From: Symbiodinium natans
Taxonomy: Eukaryota > Sar > Dinophyceae > Suessiales > Symbiodiniaceae
Length of the DNA: 64,000 nucleotides
NCBI GenBank assembly: GCA_905221605.1
Contig: CAJNDS010002135.1
Span: 997,001 to 1,061,000 of the forward strand
Direction of reading: 5' to 3'
Shown: positions 50,486 through 60,185 of the stretch, piece by piece
How positions within the stretch are numbered: the first letter of the stretch is position 1
Layout: every line of letters begins with the position of its first letter
Program-made: the position numbers and the translations under genes
The notes under the pieces: model-generated
Told to the model about the DNA's origin: nothing
Seen by the model: only the letters and a program-made list of their open reading frames with translations
The model's database searches: none

Positions 50486-50570
50486 GTCAATTTAGGGTTT
50501 AGGGTTTAGGGTTTAGGGTTTAGGGTTTAGGGTTTAGGGTTTAGGCTCTCTTCTTCCTTGTTGTCAATTT
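50467..50570 (+). repeat. TTTAGGG array inside a 27-bp direct duplication
   Basis: The 27 bases GGCTCTCTTCTTCCTT--GTCAATTT occur at 50467-50493 and again at 50544-50570 (25 of 27 identical). Between them is only a run of TTTAGGG units (50494-50543). Confidence 0.9.
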
Positions 50571-51115
50571 GTTCGTACAAATATGTTTAATTCCATGTCT
50601 GATTTTCTTATAACTAGTACTTTGTTTTGTAAAATCATTACCATATTCTTACTGATCATACTTACTTTTGATCTGTTATTGATATTCTCAATAACCATAG
50701 CAATACTATTATACTAGTGTGTATAATTTGCTATTAAATTATTGCTACTATTGTTATGCCTCTTTCTCATTCTATCTTTGACATTCCTATCTTTATTCAT
50801 AGTATTACTAGTCAGATTGTATATTATTTCTACTATTTGTGCTGTTCATACGTTTTGTTATTAATCTTTTTAATTAGGTATTCCTTATTATCAACGGTTA
50901 CTAAGTCCGCCGAGATCCGAGACCCGAGAAGTTCGAGCCGTAGATGCTATAGCAGATAGAGGAGGCTTCTTAGGGCTCTTGGCCCCAAATTCTGTGAGCA
51001 ACCCGGGCAGCCCCCAAAACCCTGAGCCCTTAACCCCAAGCTGCTCCCTCCCCCCAACCTCCCCCCTGCACCCCTCAAAAAGCAAAACGAGCAACAAGAA
51101 ACTGTACTCCCACAG
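50571..51115 (+). other. AT-rich intronic DNA
   Basis: 50571-50890 is strikingly AT-rich low-copy sequence. A small island at 50908-50940 (SAEIRDPRSSSR in one frame) may be coding but lacks clear borders. Confidence 0.5.
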
Positions 51116-51188
51116 CAGGGGCTAACCGACGAAGACGGAGTATCCCTGGCGACGATGCTCGAGAAGAACCAGGGCCACTTTGCCCAGA
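51116..51188 (+). CDS. LRR exon QGLTDEDGVSLATMLEKNQG
   Basis: ACTCCCACAG acceptor and A|GTTTTTAGG donor. Twenty-four codons in phase 0 (QGLTDEDGVSLATMLEKNQG then HFAQ) plus one base. LTDEDGVSLATMLEKN matches the helix side of RNase-inhibitor-type LRRs (xxDxGAxxLAxxLxxN). Confidence 0.75.
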
Positions 51189-52365
51189 GTTTTTAGGGGC
51201 TGTAGGGGGCTTTAGGGTGTTCGGGAGTTGGGACCTTAAACCCTAAACCCTATGCCTTAAACCCTAGACCCTAAACATAAACCCTAACCCCTAAACTTCC
51301 CTGAGCCTTGAGGGGTTTGCTGCTACTGCTGGACAGCGGCAATCGTAAAAAGTCTCAGGTTTTTTGGCGGTTTAGGATTGAGGTTTTAGGGTTTAGGGTT
51401 TCAGGCGTTTAGGGTTTACGGCTTACGGAAGGTTTGGGGCGGTAGGGCTTCAAGTCTCCCTAATCCCTGAGGAAGGGGCTTGGGGATTGAGGGTGTTGGA
51501 TTTCTTCCAGGATGGTCAGTTGTTGTATTTTGGGGGCGGGGGAGGGGCTTAGGGTTTAGGGTACAGGATTTGGGGGGCGGGGTGGGTGGGGGGGGTGGGG
51601 GGGCAGTATTTGTGACAATTTCACATGCACTTTCATACAACTTCCAAGCCTAAACGCCAATCAATCCCACTCACCTGAAACCCTAAACCCTTTACCCCAA
51701 ATCCTGGCATCCTTTGCTCCGAATTTCTCTCCGTGAGTTTCATTCAGGGTGTGGGGTTAGAGTTCAGGGTTACAGTAAACCTAAAAAATTGGAAACCCGT
51801 GTAAGGACAATTTTTTGCTGGGCTTCCCTATACTCTACTCCTAGGGATTGAGGCTATTGAGGCTCCAACTTTATGGCCTCTACTATAGGGTTTTTAGGGC
51901 ACGTACGGCATGGTGCATCAGCTGACAGGACTGACGAGGGGGTGCGCGGCCTGCTTTACGTTGTGGTAGGCTTCAGATATCTAGGGTTTGGGTAATTCGG
52001 GTTTAGGTTTAGGGCTTCGGGTTTAACAGTCGTGGGTTAGTACAGCAGGGTTTAGTTTTCGGATTTTGGGATTTTAAGGGCTGCTGTCAGGGTCCTGGGG
52101 GCCAGGGTCTAGGGACCCTAAACCCTAAACCTAAACCCTAAGCCCTAAACTGGGGGTGAGAACTGAGGGTCAAGGAAAGGGCTGAAGGCCCTCCCTCAGA
52201 CCTATGTGTCATAAGAATCTCAGGGCTTTGTGTGTCACGACGTCTGTATGGGCTAAGCCTGTAAACCCCAAACACTCATCCAACCTCATATCACACAAAG
52301 CCCGAAACCCTGCTCCAAGATCATCCCCAAGAAGCCCCTGAAACCTTGAACCCTGATTCTTTGAG

Positions 52366-52453
52366 GCTTGCTGAAGCTCGAGTGCGAGGGCAACAACCTG
52401 GGCGTTCAGACCGCCGAGAAGTTAGGCGCGAGGGGAGTTTCCGGCTTCATTAG
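52366..52453 (+). CDS. LRR exon LLKLECEGNNLGVQTAEKLG
   Basis: GATTCTTTGAG acceptor and AG|GTGCCC donor. Two leading bases join A of the previous exon (Ser). Then 28 codons: LLKLECEGNNLGVQTAEKLG, then ARGVSGFI. LxLEGNNLGxxxAxxLG is a textbook RNase-inhibitor-type repeat. Confidence 0.75.
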
Positions 52454-52730
52454 GTGCCCAAACCCTAAACCCTAAACCCTACATCCTAGAGTCTTTAGAC
52501 CTCTGGCTTCTGTTCTAATTAGTGTTCACCTTAAGATCCAGAGAACCTACCTTTTTTTGTAGTGGAGCTGAGAATCCTCGGAGGGTCTCAGAAGACTATT
52601 GATGACGAGTTTTGGGGTCTATAGCGTTTAGGGCTAAGGATGTAGGGTTTGGGGTTTAGGGTTTAGGGGTGTAGGGTTTCGAGTTCCAGGGTTGCAGGAG
52701 CGAGCTCCGAAACCCAAACCTGGAGGCCCC

Positions 52731-52820
52731 CCCACCAAACCCTAAACCCAAACCCTAAACCCTAAACCCTAAACCCTAAACCCTAAACCCTAGGCCCTAA
52801 ACCCTAAACCCTAAACCCCA
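52731..52820. repeat. CCCTAAA array
   Basis: About twelve units, one CCCTAGG variant, in the intron before the candidate exon at 52864. Confidence 0.95.
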
Positions 52821-52863
52821 AGCCCTGAGCCCAAAACTCCCGCGGGGCCCTGCAAGGCAATAG

Positions 52864-52896
52864 TCCTGAAGTCCCACACACCCCAGGCTCGAAGAG
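52864..52896 (+). CDS. candidate exon PEVPHTPGSK
   Basis: GGCAATAG acceptor and the only perfect GTAAGT donor noticed in the run. One leading and two trailing bases, in phase with neighbours. The start could be eight bases earlier. Confidence 0.45.
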
Positions 52897-53082
52897 GTAA
52901 GTGCCACAACCTCAACCCTGAACCTGCCCCCACCAAACCCTAAACTTAGGCTTTAGGGTTTAGGGTTTAGGGTTTAGGGTTTAGGGTTTAGGGTTTAGGG
53001 TTTAGGGTTTAGCGTTTAGCGTGTAGGGTTGAGCTTGTCAACCCCTAAACCTCAAAACGCTAAACTAAGCCCTTCGCACCAG

Positions 53083-53126
53083 ACTGGGTTCCGTTCAAGA
53101 ACACCAAGCTGAGTCATCATACCAAG
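53083..53126 (+). CDS. candidate exon LGSVQEHQAESSYQ
   Basis: TTCGCACCAG acceptor and CAAG|GTCATA donor. One leading base, fourteen codons, one trailing base, in phase with 52864 and 53971. The alternative frame WVPFKNTKLSHHTK is also open. Confidence 0.35.
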
Positions 53127-53649
53127 GTCATATAGCAAGTTGAAGCCCTGGATCTTCAGGGTGTTTAGCGGGGTTTAGGGTTTAGGGTTTGGAGTTTGGA
53201 GTTTGGCGTCTGGACTTAGGGTTAACCCCTTCATTCCTGGTCCGAGCCTTCCGTCCCCTAAACTCCCTCTGAACCCTGAACTCCAAGCCATAGACCCTCA
53301 ACTCTAAGCCAGGAAATATGGGGTGTTACGAGATGATTGGGGTCCTTATGATAAGGGGATCCTACTATTTGGGGGTCTATTTTAGGGTCCCTTCTTTTGA
53401 TAGACCCCCATATCGTGGCAAGATGCGGCCTCAAAGGGTGGAGGAGTTCTTAAAGCACAGGGTTTGCAAGGGGTTCACAGGGCTTGTATCTATTCACCAT
53501 ACCCCAAACCCATACCCCTCAGCCTATAAAAAGGGGATAGTATAAGAGAGTCTCAGGGAGGATTTTACCATACCCCCCCCCCCCCCCTAAGTTTCGTTTA
53601 AGGGTATGCTCAAGGGGCAGGTTGAAAGTTTCTTGGATTGTAGGGTTTA

Positions 53650-53757
53650 CTTACTTCTCCAACAGCTGAACTTAAAAAACTTTTTGGGTTTCCTTACTTA
53701 GCAGGAATAATGAAGTTTAACCTTTTTCCCCCTTGGCTATTGGAGAAGTAAGTTTAC
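53650..53757. mobile_element. MITE-like hairpin, ACTTACTTCTCCAA family
   Basis: Inverted termini TTACTTACTTCTCCAACAGC and GCTATTGGAGAAGTAAGT pair with one mismatch in about 18 bases. The interior contains TTTTTGGGTTTCCTTACTTAGCAGGAATAA. A relative lies at about 42405-42465. Confidence 0.7.
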
Positions 53758-53856
53758 AGGGGGGGTTAGATGTGAGGGTTTGCCCAAGGAGCGCTGCCTC
53801 AGTTCGGAGCTTAGAAGCTTTAGGGTTGAGGGTTTAGGGTTTAGGGTTTAGGGTTT

Positions 53857-53927
53857 AGCGTTTGGGGTTTGGGGTTTGGGGTTTGGGGTTTGGGGTTTGG
53901 GGTTTGGGGTTTGGGGTTTGGGGTTTA
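53857..53927 (+). repeat. TTTGGGG array
   Basis: About ten TTTGGGG units flanked by TTTAGGG. The complementary form (CCCCAAA) is at 54035-54088, about 110 bases downstream, so the two can pair. Confidence 0.95.
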
Positions 53928-53970
53928 GGGTTTAGGGTTTAGAGTATAGTACCCCTGGGTGTCCTGACAG

Positions 53971-54014
53971 GTGAAGCGCTGCGAAAGAACCAGACGCCGG
54001 GCCGACTTTGTTGG
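53971..54014 (+). CDS. LRR exon EALRKNQTPGRLCW
   Basis: GTCCTGACAG acceptor and TGG|GTGGGA donor. Two leading bases then fourteen codons. EALRKNQT is the end of a helix turn (LAxALxxNxT) of RNase-inhibitor-type LRRs. Confidence 0.6.
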
Positions 54015-54556
54015 GTGGGAAGACTCACCAAACCCTAAACCCCAAACCCCAAACCCCAAACCCCAAACCCCAAACCCCAAACCCCAAACCCTATGAACAC
54101 CATAGAAACCTCGAAACCCCGTAAAACCCCACAAAACCCCACAAAACCCCACAAAAACCCACAAAAACCCACAAAACCCCACGCACTCATGAGCCCTGAA
54201 GTAGCGTTTTGGGGTTGATTTGTTTTTCCGGGAGGGTATCCTCCCCCGCCCATTGTTTGTTGTCGCGCGAGGTTCCCGCGTAAACCAAACCCAGCTGAAC
54301 CCAAAGAATGGCTGAGGGGGGGGGGGAGGCTTGCTAGCTCCGAGGTTGGGAAATTTTACTTGGGTACAGCCACAGGCCTTCAGCAGTGCCAGAAGATCGG
54401 GTACGGAAACCCTAAACCCTCAAGCCTATAAAGCCTAAACCTAGACCTAGACTCAATCAAGTACTTGCCCGTGCGGTCCCTGGGGACATGGTTTAGGTTT
54501 CAGCCTTGCTTTCTGGTGTTGGGGCTTGCTTTCGACGCACTTTTGTTTGAGTGCAG

Positions 54557-54593
54557 GTGGCGGTGCCCATCTGGCATGCAAGCTCCAGCATCC
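54557..54593 (+). CDS. LRR exon GGAHLACKLQH
   Basis: TTGAGTGCAG acceptor and CC|GTAAAT donor. Two leading bases, eleven codons, two trailing. GGAHLACKLQHP followed by TLRSLNL across the intron gives a continuous LRR. Confidence 0.6.
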
Positions 54594-54972
54594 GTAAATT
54601 AGGGTTTAGGGTTTAGGGTTTCGGGTTTAGGGTTTAAGGTTTAGGGTTTGGGGTTTAGGGCTTAGGGTTTAGGGGTTTATGGACACAATGCTCCCCGAGC
54701 AAAAATCTTAGGCACCAAGGTAGCGAAGCATGTTGCACCCACCCCGCAAGCCTCTCGAAGCACGAACCCGTAAAGAAACTGCGACCCTAAACCCTAAACC
54801 CTAAACCAAAAACCCTAAACCCTCCGCTGCGAATTCCGGGTAGGGGTAGTTGCTCTTATAGAGCTGGTGATGGCTGATAACCACCCATGAACACCATCAA
54901 AGCCCCAACCTTATCGGGCTTAGGCTGGGGTACAGAAACCCTAAACCCTAAACGCTCAGCCCTGCATCCAAG

Positions 54973-55024
54973 GACTTTGCGCTCGCTCAATCTCGAGAGC
55001 AACAACCTCACGGCGAGCGGAAAT
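54973..55024 (+). CDS. LRR exon TLRSLNLESNNLTASGN
   Basis: CTGCATCCAAG acceptor and AAT|GTTTCT donor. The leading base completes Pro with the previous exon. TLRSLNLESNNLTASGN is the beta-strand/asparagine core (LxxLxLxxNxLxxxG) of an LRR, the clearest in the window. Confidence 0.8.
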
Positions 55025-55055
55025 GTTTCTCGGCCTCGGAAACCGTAGTCCCTAA

Positions 55056-55093
55056 ACCCTAAACCCTAAACCCTAAACCCTGAACCCTGAACC

Positions 55094-55132
<39 letters not shown>

Positions 55133-55275
55133 ACCCTAAACCCTAAACCCTAAACCCTAAACCCTAAACCCTAAACCCTAAACCCTAAACCCTAAACCCT
55201 AAACCCTAAACCCTAAACCCTAAACCCTAAACCCTAAACCCTAAACCCTAAACCCCAGCCCTAAACCCTAAACTC
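55056..55275. repeat. CCCTAAA / CCCTCAA array
   Basis: About four CCCTAAA, two CCCTGAA, six CCCTCAA and then about nineteen CCCTAAA units. The longest telomere-like array in the window. Confidence 0.97.
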
Positions 55276-55655
55276 CAGAAGCCCCTAACCCTCTTAGCCA
55301 TACAGAAGGTGAACTTCAAAGGCCTCCAAGGCTTTAAGGATTTCAAGATATTCGGGTTTATCAGATGTCCTGGAGCCCAAGATGGATTAAACTAGCCAAG
55401 TTTCAAATAATAAGCTACGCAAACCGCAATTCTCAACAAATTGGCCAAGTCTAGCAGGAAGCCGGCTGAATCCGACCTGTTTTGGGGTAGCGTGTTTATG
55501 CAAACTAGCCAGGGATTGCTAGGGGATGATGCTGGCCAGTGTTTCGTGTCCTGTGTGACGCCAAATGGACCAGAAATTTCGGGGAAGAAGTCTGTCCAAA
55601 GTTGGTCTCTGGCACTAGGGTTTGCTGGCAAGAAAGTAGGGTTATGGATCGGGAT

Positions 55656-55719
55656 GCCCCTTATACTAACAGTCCTTAATCGGGACGATAATAGGAGGGT
55701 ACGAGGACTGTTAGTATGG
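55656..55719. mobile_element. hairpin element, ACTAACAGTCC family
   Basis: CCCCTTATACTAACAGTCCTTAATCGGGA and GAGGACTGTTAGTATGGC form inverted ends. Member of the family at 3181 and 63511. Confidence 0.6.
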
Positions 55720-55751
55720 CACATTAGTGTTGACCCCGCGCTTGGGCCCAG

Positions 55752-55790
55752 GATCAGAAAGGCATCATAAAGCTGGCGGAAGCTCTACAG
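55752..55790 (+). CDS. LRR exon D-GII-LAEALQ
   Basis: TGGGCCCAG acceptor and CAG|GTGGTG donor. Thirteen codons in phase 0, DQKGIIKLAEALQ, the helix half of an RNase-inhibitor-type LRR. In phase with 54973. Confidence 0.7.
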
Positions 55791-55916
55791 GTGGTGCTGC
55801 TTCTAACCTAGTTTCCCTCAACCCTAACCCCCAAACCCTAAACCCTAAACCCCAAACGGTCAACCCCATGCCGAAAACCCTAAATTGAGATCAAGATGCA
55901 TTCGTTATATGCGCAG

Positions 55917-55936
55917 ATCCGAACGAACTGGTTCAG
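55917..55936 (+). CDS. possible micro-exon IRTNWF
   Basis: TATGCGCAG acceptor and AG|GTGTGT donor. Twenty bases, in phase with 55752. Tentative because of length. Confidence 0.35.
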
Positions 55937-56055
55937 GTGTGTTTTGCGCTTGGCTGTTTTCGGTTGAAGCAGCTAAACCCTAAACCCCAACCGCTTTAAG
56001 GTTTTGTAGAATCCCTGAACCCTAAACCCCAAACCCTAAACCCTAAACCTCACAG

Positions 56056-56078
56056 AATTATCGGGCTCCCCGGCGAGA
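56056..56078 (+). CDS. possible micro-exon IIGLPGE
   Basis: CCTCACAG acceptor and A|GTCTGA donor. One leading base, seven codons, one trailing. Phase consistent. Tentative. Confidence 0.3.
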
Positions 56079-56208
56079 GTCTGAGTCACCAAGCCCATCT
56101 TCGCCTAGAAGGGGGGGGGGGGGGGATGGCGGGGGGCCTTAAACAAAGAGTGTTATTAATTGAGCCTCTAAATTTGCTTCCCGAAAGCCGGGAGCTCGCT
56201 TTTTTGAG

Positions 56209-56261
56209 ATGCGTTGGGAGTCGTTTCCCGCCGAGTAGCGGAGTGTCACATGTGCCTGCCG
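56209..56261 (+). CDS. candidate exon ALGVVSRRVAECHMCLP
   Basis: A pyrimidine-rich CTTTTTTGAG acceptor and CCG|GTGGTG donor. Two leading bases then seventeen codons, ending on a codon boundary as the next exon requires. Confidence 0.45.
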
Positions 56262-56301
56262 GTGGTGGGGTTGGGTTTTAGGCTTAGGGTTTAGGGTCTA
56301 G

Positions 56302-56455
56302 GGTTTAGAGGTTTAGAGGTTTAGAGGTTTAGAGGTTTAGAGGTTTAGAGGTTTAGAGGTTTAGAGGTTTAGAGGTTTAGAGGTTTAGAGGTTTAGAGGT
56401 TTAGAGGTTTAGAGGTTTAGAGGTTTAGAGGTTTAGAGGTTTAGAGGTTTAGAGT
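56302..56455 (+). repeat. GTTTAGAG octamer array
   Basis: About nineteen near-perfect copies of GGTTTAGA (8-base period), a homogenised variant of the telomere-like heptamer. Confidence 0.97.
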
Positions 56456-56649
56456 TTGGGGGGGGGGGGGAAAATCTTGAGGTTGAAAGTGTAGGGCTTT
56501 GGGGTTTGTAGGGTTTCTCGGCTCGGTAAGGCCTTGTAGGGTTTCTGTTTGGGCTGTAGGGTTCAGGGTCACCCTAAACCCTAAACCCTAAACCGTAAAC
56601 CCTAAACCGAAGACGCTGAACTCTAAGCCATAAAAGACCTCTTCGCCAG

Positions 56650-56726
56650 GAGAACAAGTCGCTTCGCGTGCTGCTGCTCTCCAAAAATGGGATCACGGCC
56701 CAGGACTCGACCTCAGACAGAGAGCG
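56650..56726 (+). CDS. LRR exon ENKSLRVLLLSKNGITAQDS
   Basis: CTTCGCCAG acceptor and CG|GTGAGA donor. Twenty-five codons in phase 0 plus two bases. NKSLRVLLLSKNGIT is an LRR strand motif. Confidence 0.75.
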
Positions 56727-57025
56727 GTGAGAGTTTAGGGTTTAGGGTTTAGGGTTTAGGGTTTATGGTTTAGGGTGGTAGGGTTCAAGGTTTTAAGGGT
56801 TTGGGGTCAAGGGTTTCGTGTTTAAGGTATTAGGGCCCTTATTGCTAGGCCGAAACCGAAAGCCCGAGCTCAAATCCCTCTAAACCCTTCAATCCCGAAT
56901 AAGTCTCTAAACCCTGTAAAGCCTCGTGCTTGCTTCACTGCGTTTAGATTTTGTCAGGCCTAGCTTCCGAACTCAACCTCGCCCTAAACCCTAAACCCTA
57001 AATCCTTAACTCTAAGCTCTGCGAG

Positions 57026-57108
57026 GCCGGAGAATACTTCGTCAGGGCCATTGAGCAGAATGACACGCTGACTTTGGTGGACTTGTGCCACGGCCGGAGT
57101 TGGAGCAT
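57026..57108 (+). CDS. LRR exon EYFVRAIEQNDTLTLVDL
   Basis: GCTCTGCGAG acceptor. Reads AGEYFVRAIEQNDTLTLVDL then CHGRSWS before AT|GTAGAG. An earlier donor at 57098 is possible. FVRAIEQNDTLTLVDL is a full helix-to-strand LRR turn. Phase does not match the exon at 56650, so a border is wrong or a small exon is missed. Confidence 0.65.
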
Positions 57109-57605
57109 GTAGAGTTTAGGGTTTAGGGTTGAGTTGCAACAGACCCTGCAAGCCCCAGCCCACTAGTTCTTAGTAGGGAAGGCGGGAATTATAGGGCCCT
57201 ATATATGCCCTCTAAAGGATTGTATAGGGCATTCATTCCCTCAGTCCTTTCTAAGAAGCCAGGGAAGGCCTGAAAGGATCCCAGCAACTTCTTCAACCCT
57301 AAACTCTCAGCACCTTGAAGGAAGCCTATCACCCCAAGCTCTAGAATCCCTAGGAGTCTCATAAAAACCCTGAACCCTTAACCCCAAACTCTATAGAAAC
57401 CCTAGACAGCCCCTGGAAGCTGAAGCCCTGTGAGTCACACTAAGCTCCATAAACCCCAAACACCCTAAGCCCGAACCCTAAACCCTAAACCCTTACCCTA
57501 AACACCCTAAAACCCTAGTTAAAACACTAAACCCTGAACCCTAAACCCTGAAAACCCTAGAGCCCCACAGAAAGACCTTCTGAAGCCCCCTGAACCCCCT
57601 CCGAG

Positions 57606-57660
57606 GTCCGGCAACGACGCTTCGCCAGGCGTCGAGCAGCTCCGGCGCATCGATGCCGTG
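57606..57660 (+). CDS. exon SGNDASPGVEQLRRIDAV
   Basis: CCTCCGAG acceptor and GTG|GTGCAG donor. One leading base then eighteen codons. A start at 57629 after TTCGCCAG keeps the same frame, and reading can continue to a GC donor at 57695 (VQRTSPDR). Confidence 0.5.
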
Positions 57661-58000
57661 GTGCAGCGCACCTCGCCAGATAGGCTTTAGGTTTTTTTTT
57701 GTTAAATGGGTTTAGGGTTTCACCTTAGAAGTTGATAAGCCTAAACCCTAAGCTCTAAACCCCTAAACCCTAAACCCTGGCTTTTGGGGGGCTTTTGGGG
57801 GGCTGCACCCAACCCGAAGCCCGAAGCCCCCTTGGCCGCCCTTTAGCTTTGGAGGTTTAGAGTTTCGGGTTTCGGGTTTAGGGTTAGGGTCCAACCCGAT
57901 CCCGCAATTGTACGCAGGGTTTGAGGGTTTAGGGTTTGGGCTTATAAGAGTTTTTGTGTGAGGGTTCCGACGAACCCCCCGCTGTCGGGTTTCTACCAAG

Positions 58001-58067
58001 GCAACCGAGAACGACTTAGCCACTTGGCCTCGCCAGAATGCTCTGATGCAGGGCTATTTGAGGGCCA
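58001..58067 (+). CDS. exon ATENDLATWPRQNALMQGYL
   Basis: TTTCTACCAAG acceptor and A|GTTTCC donor. Twenty-two codons in phase 0 plus one base, in phase with 57606 and 58973. Confidence 0.55.
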
Positions 58068-58972
58068 GTTTCCAGTTTGGGGGCTGCAGGGCCCTAAAAT
58101 CCTGAACCCTAAATGCTACCACCTGACGACCCTATATACTTGTACCCGCAATTGAATTCGGCCCCAAGTACGCCTTTGTGGTTTAGGGGGGATAGCAGAT
58201 GGCAGTCCGGGCGGTGGTAGACTAGGAATTCACCGTATGAGCCATACAACCTCGTAGCTCCCGAATCCTCTCCGCTTAGAGCCAAAATCGCGTTCGGGAT
58301 GGGCGGGGGACGTTTTTCGGGTTTAGGGTTGTAGGGTTTTCGGCTGGGGTTTTAAGGGGCAAGGCTTTTGGGGGTATGTTGAGCCTCTCCATCAACCTAT
58401 AGGAAGGAATGCGGGGTTGGGGGGGGAGCTTGTGGGATCCAAGGGCAATGTCGTTTTTGTGAGCCAAATCTTCAGATGTCGGAAAGCCCCATAGAAGCGT
58501 CATAAGCCCTAAAGCCTAAACTGTAAACCCTAAACTTGGCCCTAAACCCTGGTATGGCTTGTTGGTTTGGATGTCGTGGCGGCCCTGCCATGGAATCTAC
58601 TCCGCTGCCGCGAGAGTTCTAAATCCCTCAAGGACAGCAATTATAATTAGTGTAGCCCCCGGAAGTATAGAACTTCGCAGGAGGTACTTCTCCCTGACCC
58701 CTAAACCTAAACCCTAAAGCCCTTAGCCCTATTCTCCACCCTACGCCCTAAAACCCCCAAATCCTATAAACTCCAAGTATCCCTGAACCGTTTCTTACCT
58801 TCCGGAATTGTGCCACCAAGTAAAGGGCCAGCACCAAACCCAAATCCCAAACCTTAAACACTAGATTCTGAACTATAAACCCTAAACCCTGAACCTTAGG
58901 CCCTAAACCCTAAACCCTAAAACTTTAAAACCCCAAGCCCTAAACCCTAAACCCTAGACCTTCACGTCTCAG

Positions 58973-59030
58973 GTACTATCCGCCGCGCCGAGAGGCGTGA
59001 GCGCTTCGCGCTCTACAATGAAGAGTTCAG
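58973..59030 (+). CDS. exon TIRRAERRERFALYNEEF
   Basis: CACGTCTCAG acceptor and AG|GTGCGG donor. The leading GT completes Ser with the previous exon. Eighteen codons of Arg/Glu-rich helical sequence, two trailing bases. Confidence 0.7.
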
Positions 59031-59198
59031 GTGCGGGGAGGGGGGGCGGAGGGGGGGGTTTAGGGTTTTAGAGTTTAGAGTTTAGGATTTAGGGCAGCCC
59101 GAATGTACCGAAGATACTAGAATCCCGAATATAGGAAGCACCAAAAAGGGACCCCTATTTTCGGAAACCCCCCCATTTGGGTTTCGGGCGGTCTGGCA

Positions 59199-59225
59199 GG
59201 CGCCAGTTTAAGCCGCGGCTCGACA
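59199..59225 (+). CDS. possible exon RQFKPRLD with GA donor
   Basis: GTCTGGCAG acceptor. The frame stays open to CTCGACAT|GAAACC, which would be a GA donor. Read without splicing, it meets TAA supplied by the first CCCTAAA unit. Phase fits 58973 and 59345. Confidence 0.35.
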
Positions 59226-59227
59226 TG

Positions 59228-59335
59228 AAACCCTAAACCCTAAACCCTAAACCCTAAACCCTAAACCCTAAACCCTAAACCCTAAACCCTAAACCCTACA
59301 CCCTAAACCCTAAACCCTAAACCCTAAACCCTAGA
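59228..59335. repeat. CCCTAAA array
   Basis: About fifteen units, one CCCTACA variant. Confidence 0.97.
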
Positions 59336-59344
59336 CTGCATGAG

Positions 59345-59431
59345 TTGCGGAGATTCGGGAAGGGGTGCCGGGCCCAAGAAGGGCCACGAGCCCGGCACCA
59401 CCTTCCAGACTGAACCCCTTCGCTTCCCACA
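59345..59431 (+). CDS. candidate exon CGDSGRGAGPKKGHEPGTTF with GC donor
   Basis: CTGCATGAG acceptor. One leading base, 28 codons (CGDSGRGAGPKKGHEPGTTF then QTEPLRFP) and two bases before GCCTAAACC. No GT is available, so a GC donor is inferred, as at 3410. Confidence 0.45.
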
Positions 59432-60140
59432 GCCTAAACCCTAAACCCTAAGCCCTAAGCCCTAAGCCCTAAGCCCTAAGCCCTAAACCCTAAACCCTAA
59501 ACCCTAAACCCTAAACCCTAAACCCTAAACCCTAGCCACCCCCCAATCCAAACCCCAAACCCCAAACCCCAAACCCTAAAGCCCCAAACCCCAACCCTAA
59601 AGCGCCAAAAACACAAACCCTAAAGCCCCAAACCCTGAACCCTTATGCCCTTACACCCTGAAACCTAAACCGTAAACCCTGAAAACGTCAACTCCCAAAC
59701 CCGAAACCCCAAACCCTAAACCCTAAACTCCAAACCCTGAGACTTTAAGCCCCAAACCCTAAACACCAAACCCCAAACCCGAAACCCTAACCCCCAAACG
59801 CTAAGACTTAAACCCCAAACCCCAAACCCCAAACCCCAAACCCCAAACCCCAAACCCCAAACCCCAAACCCCAAACCCCAAACCCCAAACCCCAAACCCC
59901 AAACCCTAAACCCTAAACCCTAAACCCTAAACCTAAACGCCTAAGCCCCCCAAACGCTAAGACTTTGAACCCGAAACCCTAAACCCCCTAAACCCTCCAA
60001 CCCTGAGCCCTAAACCCTAAACCCTAAACCCCCCAAACCCTAAACCCTAAACCCTAAACCCCCTAAAACCCCTAAACCCCCTAAAACCCCTAAACCCTAA
60101 ACCCTAAAGCCCCCCAAACCCTAAGCCTTGCTGTGCCAAG
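59432..60140. repeat. mixed CCCTAAA, CCCTAAG and CCCCAAA tracts
   Basis: A 700-base intron made almost entirely of telomere-like variants. About twelve CCCCAAA units at 59812-59893 form a homogeneous block between heterogeneous ones. Confidence 0.95.
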
Positions 60141-60185
60141 TCGAGGTGCCGGCAGCATGCCATGCAGATTGAGGCCCTCCGGCCG
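60141..60185 (+). CDS. exon SRCRQHAMQIEALRP
   Basis: TGTGCCAAG acceptor and CCG|GTGACG donor. Fifteen codons in phase 0. An alternative start at 60156 after GCCGGCAG keeps the frame (HAMQIEALRP). Helical, similar in character to 60924. Confidence 0.5.

Noticed and set aside
53925-54304. Proteins such as GFGVWGLGFGVWG and similar Pro-Lys-Pro ORFs
   Set aside because: They are translations of TTTGGGG/CCCCAAA arrays.
55316-55385. Island reading FKIFGFIRCPGAQDG, similar to GFIRCP near 52440
   Set aside because: The frame ends in a stop without a donor and does not fit the phases of 55024 and 55752. It may be a decayed exon copy, not supported as coding.
55441-55770. 109-codon ORF on the + strand
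   Set aside because: It runs through a hairpin element and overlaps the LRR exon at 55752 in another frame. No domain seen.
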